64,000 nt of DNA from Petunia secreta (GCA_029990175.1 JARKIP010000065.1:28994501-29058500), one strand, 5' to 3'; shown: positions 22,284 to 33,759, counted from the first letter of the stretch. Numbers and translations are program-made. Notes: a model not told the origin generated them from the sequence alone.

Positions 22284-22705
22284 ATTGAATATAGAGATTT
22301 TAGGAGATATGGATATTCAATATACATCGATTTAGGAGATTTTATTGGGATAATGAAAGTGGCATTTTTTAAAAATAAGATAAAGGAATATGGTATTAAA
22401 AACATGATATTAGTGAGACTCTCTCGCAATGTTAGATACATAATGAAAAAATATTACTTTGAAGGTGGTGTTTTATGTTAATTTCTCAATTTGTTATATA
22501 TAAAAAATTAAAAATAATATATATGTGATGTCGGTTTGGTTTGGTGTCGGTTCAGTTTTTTCTTTGTTAGCACCAAACCAAATCTAATATATCGGTTTTT
22601 TTTTTTTTTTGCGACACCAAACCATTAGTCGGTTTTTTTCTCGGTTTGGTTTGGTTTGTCGGTTTGGTTCGGTTCGATTCGACGGTTCGGTTTGTACACC
22701 CTAAA
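22284..22705. mobile_element. Right part of the GGTTTGG-rich element
   Basis: Ends with alternating CGGTTTGG / GGTTCGG motifs up to GGTTTGTACACCC. Seen as the counterpart of 19297-19722. Confidence 0.4.
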
Positions 22706-22869
22706 CCTAATGCATAAAAAGATCTTGAATGCATTAAAGCTATAAATAATAACCGGAAATTCTTCTTTTAGAATACTTCTGTGGCAATCAAATATTTCCC
22801 TTCCATCAACAACGAGAAGCATAAATATAAATACCAGTCTGTGCACTTTCAAAAAAAGATGTAGTAATG

Positions 22870-23510
22870 ATTAATTCAATCGAGAAATTGATAATTTTTG
22901 CTATTTTTCCTCTATTAAATTGTTTATCATTGTCTCTAACAACTTCCAAACCAACACATACTTCTCCTACAAACGTAGCAATAACTGGTTGATCAAGATG
23001 TGCATAGGCATATCAATTATCAGTATGCCAAGTTTCATACTTTCCATCAATGAATTTCTTCCCCAATAACTCACAAATTCACCAATAGTAAGGTTTGCTA
23101 ATATTTTTCTTGTGGTGCCCAATCTTCAACTACCATCCTCTTTCGCCTACTTTTTTTAGAAAACCTTATGGTAATGCTTGCTCAAGTTTGAGTTATTTAT
23201 ATTTTGGTAACCTCACAACCTATATAAAATTAACATTACTTTTCTTTTAGCCCATGAGCAATCTCTTCCCGGTTCTATTGACCAAGGAAATATTCACTTC
23301 TAAACAAAACAAAAATAGTAGACCCTTTTTCTTTTCGATTTAACCATGTTTGTTAGGATTTTTAAGTTGTCAATCTTCATTTGAAGGTTCTTGAACAAGT
23401 ATAGCTACATGTATGTTTTCCTTCTTTGTCCAACTAGATATGTAGTCACAATATTTACCATCAATTTTCTTAAAACCCTTGATCAAAACATTGTTACAAG
23501 ATACTTAACA
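22870..23510 (-). pseudogene. UDP-glycosyltransferase pseudogene (family 1, PSPG box)
   Basis: Scattered over three frames of the minus strand are recognisable pieces of a plant family-1 UDP-glycosyltransferase. In order they are KGFKKIDGKYCDY near 23490, STIFVCF-SEYFLG near 23310, SNVNFI and ALP-GFLKKVGERG near 23200, VVEDWAPQEK near 23120, GEFVSYWG-NSLMESMKLGI near 23060 and LDQPVIATFVGE near 22970. The last three belong to the PSPG motif that binds the UDP-sugar. The expected HCGWNS reads YWG(R/K)NS, so the key His is lost. The order and wording recall the UGT91/94-type sugar-sugar transferases. Many stops and frameshifts and the missing N-terminal half make it a pseudogene. Confidence 0.75.
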
Positions 23511-23567
23511 CTATTAGTATTATTCTTAGAAGATCTTGTAACATTGTTTTGATTAAGGGTTTTATGG
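23465..23567. repeat. Inverted repeat (~35-bp arms) at the broken end of the UGT pseudogene
   Basis: The left arm 23465-23503 contains AAAACCCTTGATCAAAACAT. The right arm 23531-23567 contains its complement ATGTTTTGAT-like sequence, ACATTGTTTTGATTAAGGGT. The spacer is about 27 bases. The left arm is UGT coding sequence, so a piece of the pseudogene has been copied in inverted orientation. Confidence 0.85.
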
Positions 23568-23574
23568 AAATTAA

Positions 23575-24097
23575 TGTTAGTATATTGGGTAAAATTTACC
23601 GAGCCTTAATGATAGAGCTCGAGGCATGATGTGATTAAGTCTTTTGGAAACAATCTCTTGAAGTCGCTCGCTTAGCTCCCGAGGCTAGTTGCCTCAGGCA
23701 CAAAATGGATTTTGGCCACAAGTTATCCCACGAGAGAATTGAAAGACAACTATCACTCGGCGTGTAACTCACCACTCGGTGAAGATTTGCTCATCGATGA
23801 GCGAGCCCTCGTTTCTGTAACTGTCGACCGTTGCCCACATATAAATAGAGAAATCATGGTCAGACCATGACTGAACATGGAGTAATGACCATTAAGTGCA
23901 GTAATAACTATAAAATGTCATGAAACGATTATGTAAAGGCATCCAAAAAATATATCTAATACATTTATTCTTTGTCTTCAATCTTTTATCTACATTTCTT
24001 TATCAAATTTCTTGTCTTTTACGATTTGATAAAAATAATTACTAGTTAACCCAAAACAAATTCGAGTTGTTGTTCTACTCAGATTTAGGCCAACACA
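23575..24097 (+). repeat. LTR of an internally deleted gypsy element
   Basis: Begins TGTTAGTATATTGGG and ends near GGCCAACACA. It contains a TATA-like CACATATAAATAGAG at 23839. The 5' border is set by the TG following the UGT inverted repeat, so it is approximate. Confidence 0.5.
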
Positions 24098-24121
24098 AAT
24101 TAGCATCGTCTGTGGGGAACT
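24098..24121 (+). other. Primer-binding-site-like sequence
   Basis: AATTAGCATCGTCTGTGGGG directly after the LTR resembles the common plant gypsy junction with a GCGCCGTCTGTGGG core. It has two visible changes. Confidence 0.45.
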
Positions 24122-24187
24122 GGAAATAACATTTGCTCCAAAGTTGTGCTCTTGTCTTACATATTATCCTAATCATTTTTTCATCTG

Positions 24188-24673
24188 ATGGCGGGTAACA
24201 CCCATCACACAGGTACGACAACAGCACAGTCTCCCAAAAGAATGGTGAGTGTTGTAATGGGCGGATCATAGGTTAATAGAGTAAACTTCACTTCTGCGAA
24301 GAAATTCGCCAAACTGTCGGTCATCAGGGAAATGAGGACTCGAATCGATGAGTCGGAGAACGAAATAATCTTCAACGAAGAATATTGCGAAGGGATGATG
24401 TTTCCCCATCATGACGTTCTAGTAATCATGTTAAGGATCAATGATTGCGATGGCAAGCGAATCTTGGTTGATCCTGGCAGTTCGGTGAATATCATTAATT
24501 ATGAAGCTGTTAAGAGAATGTGGTTGGAGGACCTCATTGTCCCGAAGATAATCATACTGATGGGGTTCAACAACTCTACGGAAAAGGTGGTGGGGGAAAT
24601 TGTCCTCACCACAACTGCTGAAAGTGGTGGAGGAAATCATACTCCTAGGGGGGAATTAGCCGAAAGCCCATAA
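24188..24673 (+). pseudogene. Gypsy gag start fused to a protease fragment
   Basis: A frame opening MAGNTHHTGTTTAQS runs into a TAG near 24266. It then continues in the same frame to a retropepsin segment with ILVDPGSSVNIINYEA (24455-24510). A normal gag-protease would need well over a thousand bases between these parts, so a large internal deletion is inferred. The active-site triad D-x-G-S-S is retained. No RT or integrase follows. Confidence 0.6.
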
Positions 24674-25250
24674 ATTATATATTTTCAGACTCTTCATAGT
24701 TCCATGAGTCCAATGGTATTATTAGTTTCATATTTTGATGTCATATATCCATTCAATTTCATAAAGTAGTAATTTCTATATTTTGGTCTAAAATTCTAAT
24801 TAACCTTTCAATCTCCCGGATAATAGTTTAAATCAAACTAAACAAATATAATCAGCATTAAAATATTTTAGAAATCTGATGCAATGCAAACCAAGCCAAG
24901 ACCCTTTACTAGAAGTCAAGCCAAAGCAATCTATAATGCTCACATTCACTTGGTAGGGAAAAGCTTGGACGTGGAAGACGAGAGCTCCGGAACCACATTG
25001 AAGATCATGCATTGGAGCACCATGGAAGGAAGACCGCTTAGGCTCCAAGGGGAGCCACCTCAAGCTCATTTTGAAGCACCCCAACACATCCCAGGAGGAG
25101 GCGGAGCGCCTACATGAAAAGGGGGTCGAAATCGGCTAAGCATGGAATGCTTACTCTCTAGATTTTGGAAAGGCGGAGCACCCCTGTGTAGGGGCGGGCG
25201 CCCTGAGGGGGAGGGTAGCGCCCCCCCCCCCCCCCCCTGTTGCAAGCCAT
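24674..25250. other. Retroelement-like remnant and GC-rich, poly-C stretch
   Basis: A frame at 24884-25117 contains PFTRSQAKAIYNA, which recalls the C-terminal tail (TRxxAK) of some gypsy polyproteins; this is weak. It is followed by GGCGGAGCGCC-type GC-rich sequence and an 18-base poly-C run at about 25218-25235. Confidence 0.35.
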
Positions 25251-26014
25251 CCTAATTTTCTCACTTTTTTTTTGTGTAATTCCAATCTTAGCCCTAACTT
25301 ACTTCTATTATTTTAACCCACTTTAGGGGTAATTTAGACATTTCATTTCATGTTGTAGAAGACTATAAGAGTCTTCATTGTATCTTAAATTCATTTACCT
25401 TACTTTGAATACACAAAATATATGAGAATTCTCTCTATTGAAACCCTTGATTTTGGCTTGATTTCAATTGGACGATTCCAAGTTGAACTTCAAACCTCTC
25501 CGATCATTCTATTTTCAAGAACCATGTGATTCTTGAGGATAGTTGCATAGCGTAGGTGATTCTTGCCAATCGTCCGGGGTGTAACGAAACATCGTTCTTG
25601 GTTGCTACTTGGACCTTCGTGTGAGTCTCATCTCATTTCTTTTCTTATCTATTTATCGCTTTCGTAGTTTCATTGCATCAAAATCATTACCTTAATTTAA
25701 CATGACCAGTTATTGCTAGTTTTCCTTTTCACTTCTGTTTTCTCCTTTTCATTCTCACTACTTCCGAGTGCTTTTAAGCTTTTATTGATAAGTACTAAAT
25801 GTTAAGCTGCCTTAGCTTCTAAGTACTTCTGCTCTTACACGTTTTCAGCTTCTCGTTTAGCTTATGGGCCAAAACTCCCTTTAGGCCCATTAAGAAAGTA
25901 TTGTTTTGGTCTCACAAAATGACTAATTGAAATTGGCTTGATTCATTTATTATCATTATTTTTGTGATAAAATATCAAATCCAACTACTAATTTATTTTT
26001 TTAAATATTTAGAA
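25251..26014. other. No gene seen
   Basis: Non-coding AT-rich sequence between the poly-C remnant and the antisense LTR fragment. Confidence 0.4.
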
Positions 26015-26260
26015 TAAAAATTACTCGCAAAGACATATCTCGAATCAAATTCTCGAAACTCAAGATGCGAATTAAACGGAAATAGATTATATTCTTAACT
26101 TTCGGGACTTTAGCGGAAACTATCCAAACGACCTTGGAATTCACTTCCAAAAGTTCATACAGGTCACAAATGGCCCTATGAACCGAACGACGCTTTCAAA
26201 TTTCGAATCATAGCTCATTTGTCCAAATCGAGCTCGTAAACCCTTTTTAAGATTTACCGA

Positions 26261-27794
26261 TGATCACGCCCAAAACTCGTCCTAAAAAGGATAAGCGGTC
26301 GCTGCAAATATAACCCGATTTAATAAGTCCACGGTTGAATCCCACAGGGAGCAACGTCAAGTTCTAGTAACTTTAAATAGCTGAAGATTCAAAGTTCAAC
26401 AATAATGTTTCAAGTATTAAACTATTAATTTAACTAACAATTTACTAAGATCAACTAAGAAAAATAAAAATGGAACTTTCAGTTGTTAAAAATCCTAGGA
26501 TAATGAATTTTCCAGTTACTGGGTTAGTCCTGAGTTCACTCCAAACTTGTACGAAATACTATTCTATTGACCTTGAACTTAAACTTGTTCGCTAGAGTTT
26601 CCCAACTACTAATAACACCGTTCTTGAGCTATTTTTCCCAAAATAACCAAGACCATTAAGAACTATCCAATTTCAGGCCACAGTCGAATCACGATATCCC
26701 TATAATGACTCTAAATCAGCTTATATAATCCCTTATCATAACCTGAAATACTGTTATTTGACTGACCCTAATTCAAACGTCTTTCCCAAGATTATTCAAG
26801 CAAAAAGGGGACAAACAATTGCAGGCCTAACAATTGAATTCAATAAAAACACAACCAAATAAATTGAATATTGTATCAATCAATCTTGGAGTTACTCAAA
26901 ACTATCCCAATTACGGGTTCACCAAAATCCTAGAGTAGGAATTTAGCTACTCATAATTGTATTAAACAACAATGAATTCATAGTCTAAACAACACCCGTA
27001 GAAAAAAAGAATAAGAAAAATTGAGAAAAACTCTTGATTCTTCAGTTCCAATGGTTTTGATGCGTTTCCAAGCGCCAAAGCTTTAACAATGGTGGTCTAG
27101 CCTTCCCAGGTCAAGATGGAGGCTGAAAATAGGTTAGAAAACCTTTTATACCTCGTGTGAAACTCGTGGACAAGTTTGCCCCTTACCACTTTTCGCCAGA
27201 AATTTTGCCTCATGGCTGGATCATGGCCTTACGATGCCTGGGCCATGAGCTTTGAAAATTCTGCTTTCGACTTCATAGCTGAATCATGGCCTTACGATGG
27301 CTGGGCCGTGATATTTCATCTTCAAATTTCTTTCATGGCTTATCCACGGCCTTGGCACCTTACAACGTTGTAAATTAACTTCATTTTGCTCCAAATCATC
27401 AAACTTTAACACTTTTTCATACCACTTGATTCCTACACATTCAAACACCCAATATAAGCACAAAATACTACTCCCTCCGTTCCATTTTATGTGTCATAGT
27501 TTGACTCGGCACAAAGTTTAAGAAATAAAGGAAGACTTTTGAAACTTGTGGTGTAAAATAAGTCAAAGATATTTGTGTGGTTGTAAATCATTTCAGTAAT
27601 GGCAAAACTGTAATTTTAAAGTTAAATTGTTACCAAATTTAGAATGCTGCCATTCTTTTTGGAACAGACCAATAAGGAAATGCTGACACATAAATTGGAA
27701 CGGATGGAGTATTTTTCATGCTAAAATAATCCACAAAAGCACCAAAATATGAGGTAACTAATACTAAAATATATGCATTTTTAGCCTAACATCA
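26261..27794. mobile_element. Solo LTR (or terminal-repeat element) with ACCGA target duplication
   Basis: A block beginning TGATCACGCCCAAAACTCG and ending TTTTTAGCCTAACATCA lies between two copies of ACCGA (26256-26260 and 27795-27799). TG...CA ends with a 5-bp duplication indicate an LTR-type insertion. It is about 1.53 kb including a 239-bp Stowaway MITE. No coding capacity is visible. The orientation is set only by convention. Confidence 0.75.
27471..27709. mobile_element. Stowaway MITE
   Basis: Terminal inverted repeats begin CTCCCTCCGTTCCATTTTAT and end in its near-complement ATAAATTGGAACGGATGGAG. TA duplications flank both sides (27469-27470 and 27710-27711). Length is 239 bases with no coding capacity. 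Such elements move with mariner-type transposase. Confidence 0.9.
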
Positions 27795-27955
27795 ACCGAC
27801 AATGGAAACTAAAACCTTCTTCCGAGACCTACCAAACGAGGTCTGATTCAATTCAAATTCCGCAGATATGTCCTAGTGAACCTTACAGAGCTTCTAAAAT
27901 TATCGGCACGGCCATCGGAGTCCTAACTCCCAAAACGACTAACAAGATCGTTTCA

Positions 27956-28640
27956 GAGTTGTATTTTAGTTTGTTTATATGATTTAGCATTTTCAAATTT
28001 CAATTCAATTTAAAGATTATCTTTGATAATATATTTTTAAAATTTAATCTAAATTCAAAAACATTATTCTAAGCTAGTTAAAGTTTTAAATTCAAGTATA
28101 TCCAATCAGAATAAGAGAAATCCAAGTAGTATCAAATGACTTTTATCCTATATTGTTTTCAAATCATAATTTGGCTTTAAACTTTAACGAGTTTTAGCAT
28201 GCGTGCGCTCATCCCGCATAAATAATTAACTCTATTTAAAGACACAGTAGTACTTACAGGACGTGTTACATGTATTGTTACACAAAGAGCAACAAATATG
28301 GGTCTCTATTGTTGGGGGAGGGCCGCAGGGGTATGACTTTTTTTTCCAAAAAATTTCACTATATATACCCCTTTAACCTTGGTTATGTTTTTTTGTCCCC
28401 ACTAAAAAATGGTTTAGCAAAATGGCCTCGGTAGGAAACACTTCACGTTAAAAAATTTTAAGTGTTCCCTCGGGAGAAACACTTCAAGAGTAAATTGCAA
28501 ATGTTACCTGCAAGGCAGCACTTCAAATTATCTGGAGATAATGTTGACAGTGATAAAATGTCAAGTGCTGCCACGGGGGAAACACTTGCAACACTTGCAG
28601 CACTTGTCATTCTATACTTGAAGTGTTGCCCCCGTGGGTG
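27956..28640. other. No gene seen; repeated GTGTT/AACAC-type words
   Basis: From 28436 to 28640 short words such as AAACACTTCA and AAGTGTTGCC recur in both orientations, giving an imperfect inverted structure. No gene is supported. Confidence 0.4.
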
Positions 28641-28720
28641 CACTTTATATGTCTCACACGCCATGTCATATTTGTGTGAGGCTCTTAATGAGTTGACAAA
28701 TGGACTCATGAGTCTCATTT
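28641..28720. repeat. Extra copy of the long terminal repeat segment
   Basis: ATATGTCTCACACGCCATG through GGACTCATGAGTCTCATTT repeats 28737-28809 almost exactly in direct orientation, next to the foldback element. Confidence 0.9.
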
Positions 28721-29497
28721 GAGAAATTTTATTATATGTCTCACACGCCATGTCATATATGTGTGAGGCTCTTAATGAGTTGACAAATGGACTCATGAGT
28801 CTCATTTTTCTCAAGGACAATAAATTAAAAATGGTAACTTTTTAATCTACAATTATTACTTTTTAAATTCTTAATTGAAAAGACTAAAATAGTAGGATTA
28901 ATACATTTAAAAAAAATTATGGTAATAAAATATCATAGAAATTTTTAATTATGTACATCATTTAGTTTCGTTTCAAATGAATAAAATGCTCAAACTATTG
29001 CAAGTAATATTTCTTCCTTCATTTTTAAATTTTTTTTAAAAGTTTTAAAACAAAGAAAACGATATTAAGAAAAGGATCATCACAAACCGCATGCAAATAC
29101 TTTTTAAAATGACAAAATAAGTTAGGCTCTAACTAGTTTATTATCTAGTGTTAACTTAGTATACGAAAAAGAAGTACATGCGCATTACTGAAATAATGAT
29201 AATTAGTACCTCTAGTCATAGTCGGAAGCACATAATTAACCAAAGGCAGAGAAATTATTTTTTTTAGCCAACAATCAACGTCAGTCAAAATAATTCCTTT
29301 TATCATAATTTCTTTGATATTGTTGCTATTTTAGTCTTTCCATTAAGAATTTAAAAAAGCAATAAATATAGATTAAAAGGTTACCATTTTTAGTCTATTG
29401 TCCTGGAGAAAGATTAGACCCATGAATCCACTTATCAATTCACTAAAAGCCTCACATAAATATGATATGGCGTGTGAGACAAATAATAAAATTTCTC
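28721..29497. mobile_element. Element with ~200-bp terminal inverted repeats (foldback/Mutator-like MITE)
   Basis: The left arm starts GAGAAATTTTATTATATGTC and continues TCACACGCCATGTCATAT and AAAAATGGTAACTTTTTAAT. The right arm holds the complements in reverse order (GGTTACCATTTTTAGTC, ATATGGCGTGTGAGAC, AAATTTCTC ending at 29497). The middle, about 28950-29250, is unique and AT-rich. No coding region is present. A target duplication was not resolved. Confidence 0.75.
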
Positions 29498-29530
29498 CGG
29501 TGAGTGGCACAACATCAAGTATGTCATATT

Positions 29531-29762
29531 AGGGACGAATTGTAACGACTTAGATAGTTAACTTTTTCTTTTTTCTTCCAGAAAGAGTCTTAATTCAATA
29601 AGAATATATTGAAGCCTTTACATTTACTTAATTTGCATAAATTGTTTAGGGACGAAATGTAACGACTTAGAGAGCCTTTTCTTTTTCTTCCAGAAAGAAT
29701 CTTAATTCAAATAGGAATATATTGAAGCCTTTACATTTATTTAATTTGCATAAATTGTCTCG
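29531..29762. repeat. Tandem duplication of a ~120-bp unit
   Basis: Both units begin GGGACGAA(T/A)TGTAACGACT and end TTAATTTGCATAAATTGT. They share TTGAAGCCTTTACATTTA. A few substitutions and a small indel separate them. Confidence 0.9.
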
Positions 29763-30807
29763 TGGACCCTCCTTCTATACTCACTTAACAAATAATTTTT
29801 AGTTAGAGAATAATAGATTCAAGAAATCTGAAACTCTATAAATTTTGTTTTGTTTCAATTGCTGTACAACACTGTAGATTGACCTTGAAATGGTTTAATT
29901 CCATCCACGTCCCACGTGAGAAATATTATCATTAGATCAATAATGGGATTAATATCATTTTCTAGAACTATGTAACTTTTGGGTGTTGGTTTTCTTTTTT
30001 ATTTGATCTAGAGTATTTGTACTACAGAAAGAATGGTGACTCTTGAACAATATTCTCATCATGAACTGACTTAGCATTTGCCACCACACCGCTAGAGAAA
30101 GAGGAACTTGAGGAGAATCATTTGTTGAATTCTCTCCATCTTTTTCTGGAGCCCTCGATCTTTAAAAAAATTCCTGTTCTAGAAAATTCCCGCGTATTCT
30201 AGAAGGGCTGCTTTTCATGAATAGTCACTTACAATGTGAACAGTCACCCACCTGAAGGGTTGTATTTCGTGAATAGCCACTTGTAATGTGAACAGCCATC
30301 TTCACACCCTTTCATCGAGAATTTCGTTGGCTATAAATAGATTCCCATTATCCGTTGTCATTCGCAACTAAGGACTAATTACATCGGAATAACTAGGTTT
30401 CCCTTTGAACTTTCCCTTGTGAACATATATCGGATATACTCGGTCAATCGGTAGATTTGATATCTTTGAACCGTCGAGTTTTAGTGTATACCTAGACAAC
30501 ATATGTCACACAATTAATCCTTATCCATTTTTTGGTTCTCATTGTTGTGTTCGTTTCAGCCATGAACACCGCCTGGTTTAATAAGTGCATAGAGAATTGA
30601 CCTTACATAATCCTCCTTGAAGCGGCTTCCATTTCACACTTACATAGGTGATTTCTAAACGTGTAATCTCGTAGATGAACACTGTTTGATAATCCCCATA
30701 CCAAACTTAGATAATCATTAAAAAGCGATGACGCTTTATCCTTGGTACTGAACATTGTCTCATCATGAGAACGGACCAAAATAAATTAGTTTGACAATGT
30801 TGAACCG
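29763..30807. other. 3' flank of the copia element, no gene seen
   Basis: Includes two related lines with GTGAATAG(C/T)CACTT(G/A)TAATGTGAACA (near 30220 and 30270) and a plus-strand TATA-like CTATAAATAG at 30332. Part of this may be LTR, but I cannot pair it with a second copy around 37 kb. Confidence 0.4.
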
Positions 30808-31811
30808 TCACTCACAACTTTGTTTGAGCTCCTTGAACCTAGATCTTGGGATCTCCAGTCTTCTAGGTAGACCATGAGTCACTTGTCCTCGGCATAGTTC
30901 CATTCCCTTTGATGACAATTCTACTGCCTCTCTGGCTAGGCCTTTTGTAAGCGGATCCGACACATTTTCTTTTGACCTTACATAGTCAATTGTCATAATG
31001 CCCCTAGAGATCAGTTGTCTAACGGTTTTATGTGTTCGTCGTATATGACTATTTTTAACGTTATACATGACATTCCTTGCCCTTCCTATAGCCGATTGAC
31101 TGTCACAATGTATGTAGATTGGTGTCAATGGCTTTGGCCAAAATGGAATATCTTCTAAGAAATTCTGAAGCCATTCAGCTTCCTCACCGGCTTTGTCTAA
31201 AGCTACAAATTCAGCTTCCATTGTAGAGCGGGCAATTAATGTCTGTTTGGACGACTTCCAAGACACCGCTCCCTCACAAATTGTGAAAATGTATCCACTT
31301 GTGGATTTAGACTCAGCTGAACCGGTGATCCAGTTTGCATCACAATATCCCTCAATAACTACAGGGTACTTAATATAATGCAAAGCAAAGTCTTGGGTAT
31401 ATTGCAAATATCCCAACACTCGTTTCATTACCATCCAATGAGTTTGGTCTGGATTGTGTGTGTATCGACTCAATTTACTTATACCAAAGGCTATATCTGG
31501 TCGAGTGCAATTCATTATATACATTAAACATCCTAACACACGTGCATAATCCAGTTGAGACGTACTTTTACCTTTGTTTTTCTTAAGAGCAAGAGTTACG
31601 TCTATTGGAGTTTTTGAAACTTTGAAATACAAATACTTGAACTTGTCAAGTACTGATTTGATGTAATGAGATTGAGACAGAGCCAAACCACCAAGAGTTT
31701 TATGTATTTTAATACCCAAGATTACATCGGCAACTCCTAAGTCTTTTATATGAAATTTACTAGTCAACAAACGTTTTGTAGCATTTATGTTGGCAATGTC
31801 ATTAAACATAT
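30808..31811 (-). pseudogene. Copia RT C-terminal part and RNase H
   Basis: This segment resumes the RT at TKRLLTSKFHIKDLG, a conserved copia stretch. It continues through YLMYI-like CLMYIMNCTRPDIAF and RNase H motifs (GYCDANW, STSGYIF, SSKQTLIARSTMEAEF, CDSQSAI) to the C-terminal SDPLTKGLA. About 330 codons are open, the longest intact copia stretch here. The first residues of the open frame belong to the inserted sequence, not to copia. Confidence 0.85.
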
Positions 31812-31996
31812 TTATGTAAATAAATGTGTAAAATATTTTATTTATCAATAATATGTGATTGTTTGTATATTGCCTTACTGTATGTTCATTGTCTTTTATT
31901 GTGAAGTCGTTATTTAATTTATTGCAACTTGGGGTCGTCTTAGCAAATGCGTGCAAGTAAAATATATATTTTGCAAACAAGCTTTTTATTTAATTG

Positions 31997-32042
31997 ATTA
32001 TTATTATTATTATTATTGTTATTATTATTATTATTATTATTA
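31997..32042. repeat. (ATT)n microsatellite
   Basis: A run of ATT units with one GTT interruption, inside the Ogre-type LTR. Confidence 0.95.
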
Positions 32043-32345
32043 TAATTCTTTCCGAAAGAAAAGCGCACTTGTAAATATTTGGAAACCTGTAGGATTAACC
32101 GTATTTTAGGAAATTTTGGAAGTGCCTTAAAAACCTTCTTTCGAAATTAACAAAACCTCTTACCCTTTGAATCTCTGAAAAGTCTGCCTTTTTCCCAAAA
32201 ACGGAGTTTTTGCACGCATTTGTTAATTTGGTTTCCTGTTTTCCTTAAATTGGGTAGCGACTCCAGAAACTCCAACAGAGTTAGTCCATCCTGTCGATAT
32301 TCCGGAATTTATCCTTTTCGGGGTAATTTTTGGGGTTCAAAAGCA

Positions 32346-32363
32346 TGGCGACTCCGCTGGGGA
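32346..32363 (+). other. tRNA-Arg primer binding site
   Basis: TGGCGACTCCGCTGGGGA directly follows the CA end of the LTR. It is complementary to the 3' end (including CCA) of plant tRNA-Arg(ACG), the primer reported for Ogre elements. The tRNA end is recalled from knowledge. Confidence 0.85.
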
Positions 32364-33759
32364 CCAATAAAGGTTTTGACCATAAAGGTTTCCAATTATT
32401 TGCAACTAGCATGCCTAATTTATTTGCTTTATTATATCTATTTGTGTGGTTTGTTTTGGAAAGCATGTATTACATTTTATTTGTGCATAGTCCGCATTCC
32501 GTTCATATTTCCTCCCTCATGGAGCCTTTCAATTCTCTTTCACCTCCTCGATTTCATCACGGGGCACCCGCTTGACGGGTAGTTATGCAGGAAGGGCATA
32601 GCCCTTACCTCAATCTTTGAAACTTCTTTCCTGTCACCAAAAGTTAGTTCGGGGTATTGAGATTGCCTGGTTTTGTCATGGCCAGTTCTACTGCGTTGTG
32701 AGGCCAGGTCTATCCCGCATAGGTCGAGTCAGCCTCAACTGTTAGCCCACTCTTAGAAGGAGATTAGGTCATGCATGCATATACACCTTAGTTTGGACCC
32801 GGTCCTTGATACTGTTTCCAGGAATTAAGAAACCGCCCTTTTGTCAACGGGTTCTTGAAACTCAACGACAATGCATATTATGTGCTGTGAGATAATGAAT
32901 CCTCAGTCCTAACCATGTTTTGAGCAAAATCAGATTTGGAATTTTGTCTCCTGTATTGTCTTTTAGATCAGAAAATGGAAGAATTTAGCAGAATTGAGAT
33001 CATAGACAGAATTGCAGTCCGGGGAAAGTTAGGCAGATTTGGTTAGTTTGTGTTTTAGAGATGGCCTGGTGTAGTGAGATCTAAGAGGCGAAGCCCCTGG
33101 TGTCTTTAAAAGGATCAGTGGGGTCCCTCTCGTGAATGGCTTTGCGTGTGTGCAGGCCTATGTTGATTATCCAGCTGCAACTTTATAAAAATTGAAGTAT
33201 GCTTGTCGCATATTGGGAGAGCGAAGCCCCTGTGTCTTTGAATGACCAGTGGGGTCCCTCCTTGAAGACCAGTGCGGTCTTGGCTACCTAGGAAACTGAG
33301 AGGCTTGATTAAAGCCGAGGACCAGTGAGGAGCCCTATGAACAAGGTCGGTGAGCCTTGCAAAACCTAGGAAGCTGAGAGGCTTGTCTAAAGCCGAGGAC
33401 CAGTGAGGTTTTATTTTGAAAGGCCAATTGGCGCCTTTCGTGATTTGCAGTCTGGTATTGTGGAGGCAGTTGAAAATTTCTCCCTGGATGTTGTAAAACA
33501 ATTGGGAGTTGTGCTTGGAGGAGTGTGGATGTTTGCAAAAGCTATGGAGGATTGTTTCGGGTTTTAGGCATTTGGATTTAGAATTTTGTGCAGATGGTGT
33601 GGAGAGCATGAGCTATGCTAAAATTTCGAGTTGACACCAACTTTTGGAAGTTAGTTGGGATAAAGGAATTGCAGTGTCAAGGCGGAGAGATGATTGTTAT
33701 CGATTATTGTTATTATTTATTGCTTATTCTAAGTCAGAATTGCTCAAAATTGGCATGAA

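Larger units (their letters stand above)
26015..27955 (-). mobile_element. Antisense fragment of the chromovirus-family LTR, interrupted
   Basis: 26015-26260 and 27795-27955 are reverse complements of the first ~400 bases of the LTR family at 19728/49874/57317. The LTR start TGAAACGATC lies at 27955 on the minus strand. The two halves join across the ACCGA duplication that flanks the inserted solo LTR. The rest of this LTR is missing. Confidence 0.75.
31815..33755 (+). mobile_element. Ogre-type 5' LTR end and leader inserted in the copia RT
   Basis: 31815-32345 has LTR features and ends ...TTCAAAAGCA. A tRNA-Arg primer site follows, then about 1.4 kb of leader with repeated GAGAGGCTT, AAAGCCGAGGACCAGTGAGG and GAAGCCCCTG blocks. 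No ORF1 or gag is reached, so the element is truncated. The copia frame stops at the right border (YVDDMLI...NEK near 33760) and resumes left of 31811. Exact borders and a target duplication are unresolved. Confidence 0.65.

Noticed and set aside
28458..28820. 120-codon minus frame
   Set aside because: Repeat-derived: it spans the duplicated arm of the inverted-repeat element.
33115..33609. 164-codon minus frame in the Ogre leader
   Set aside because: Antisense to a leader built of repeated blocks; no motif.
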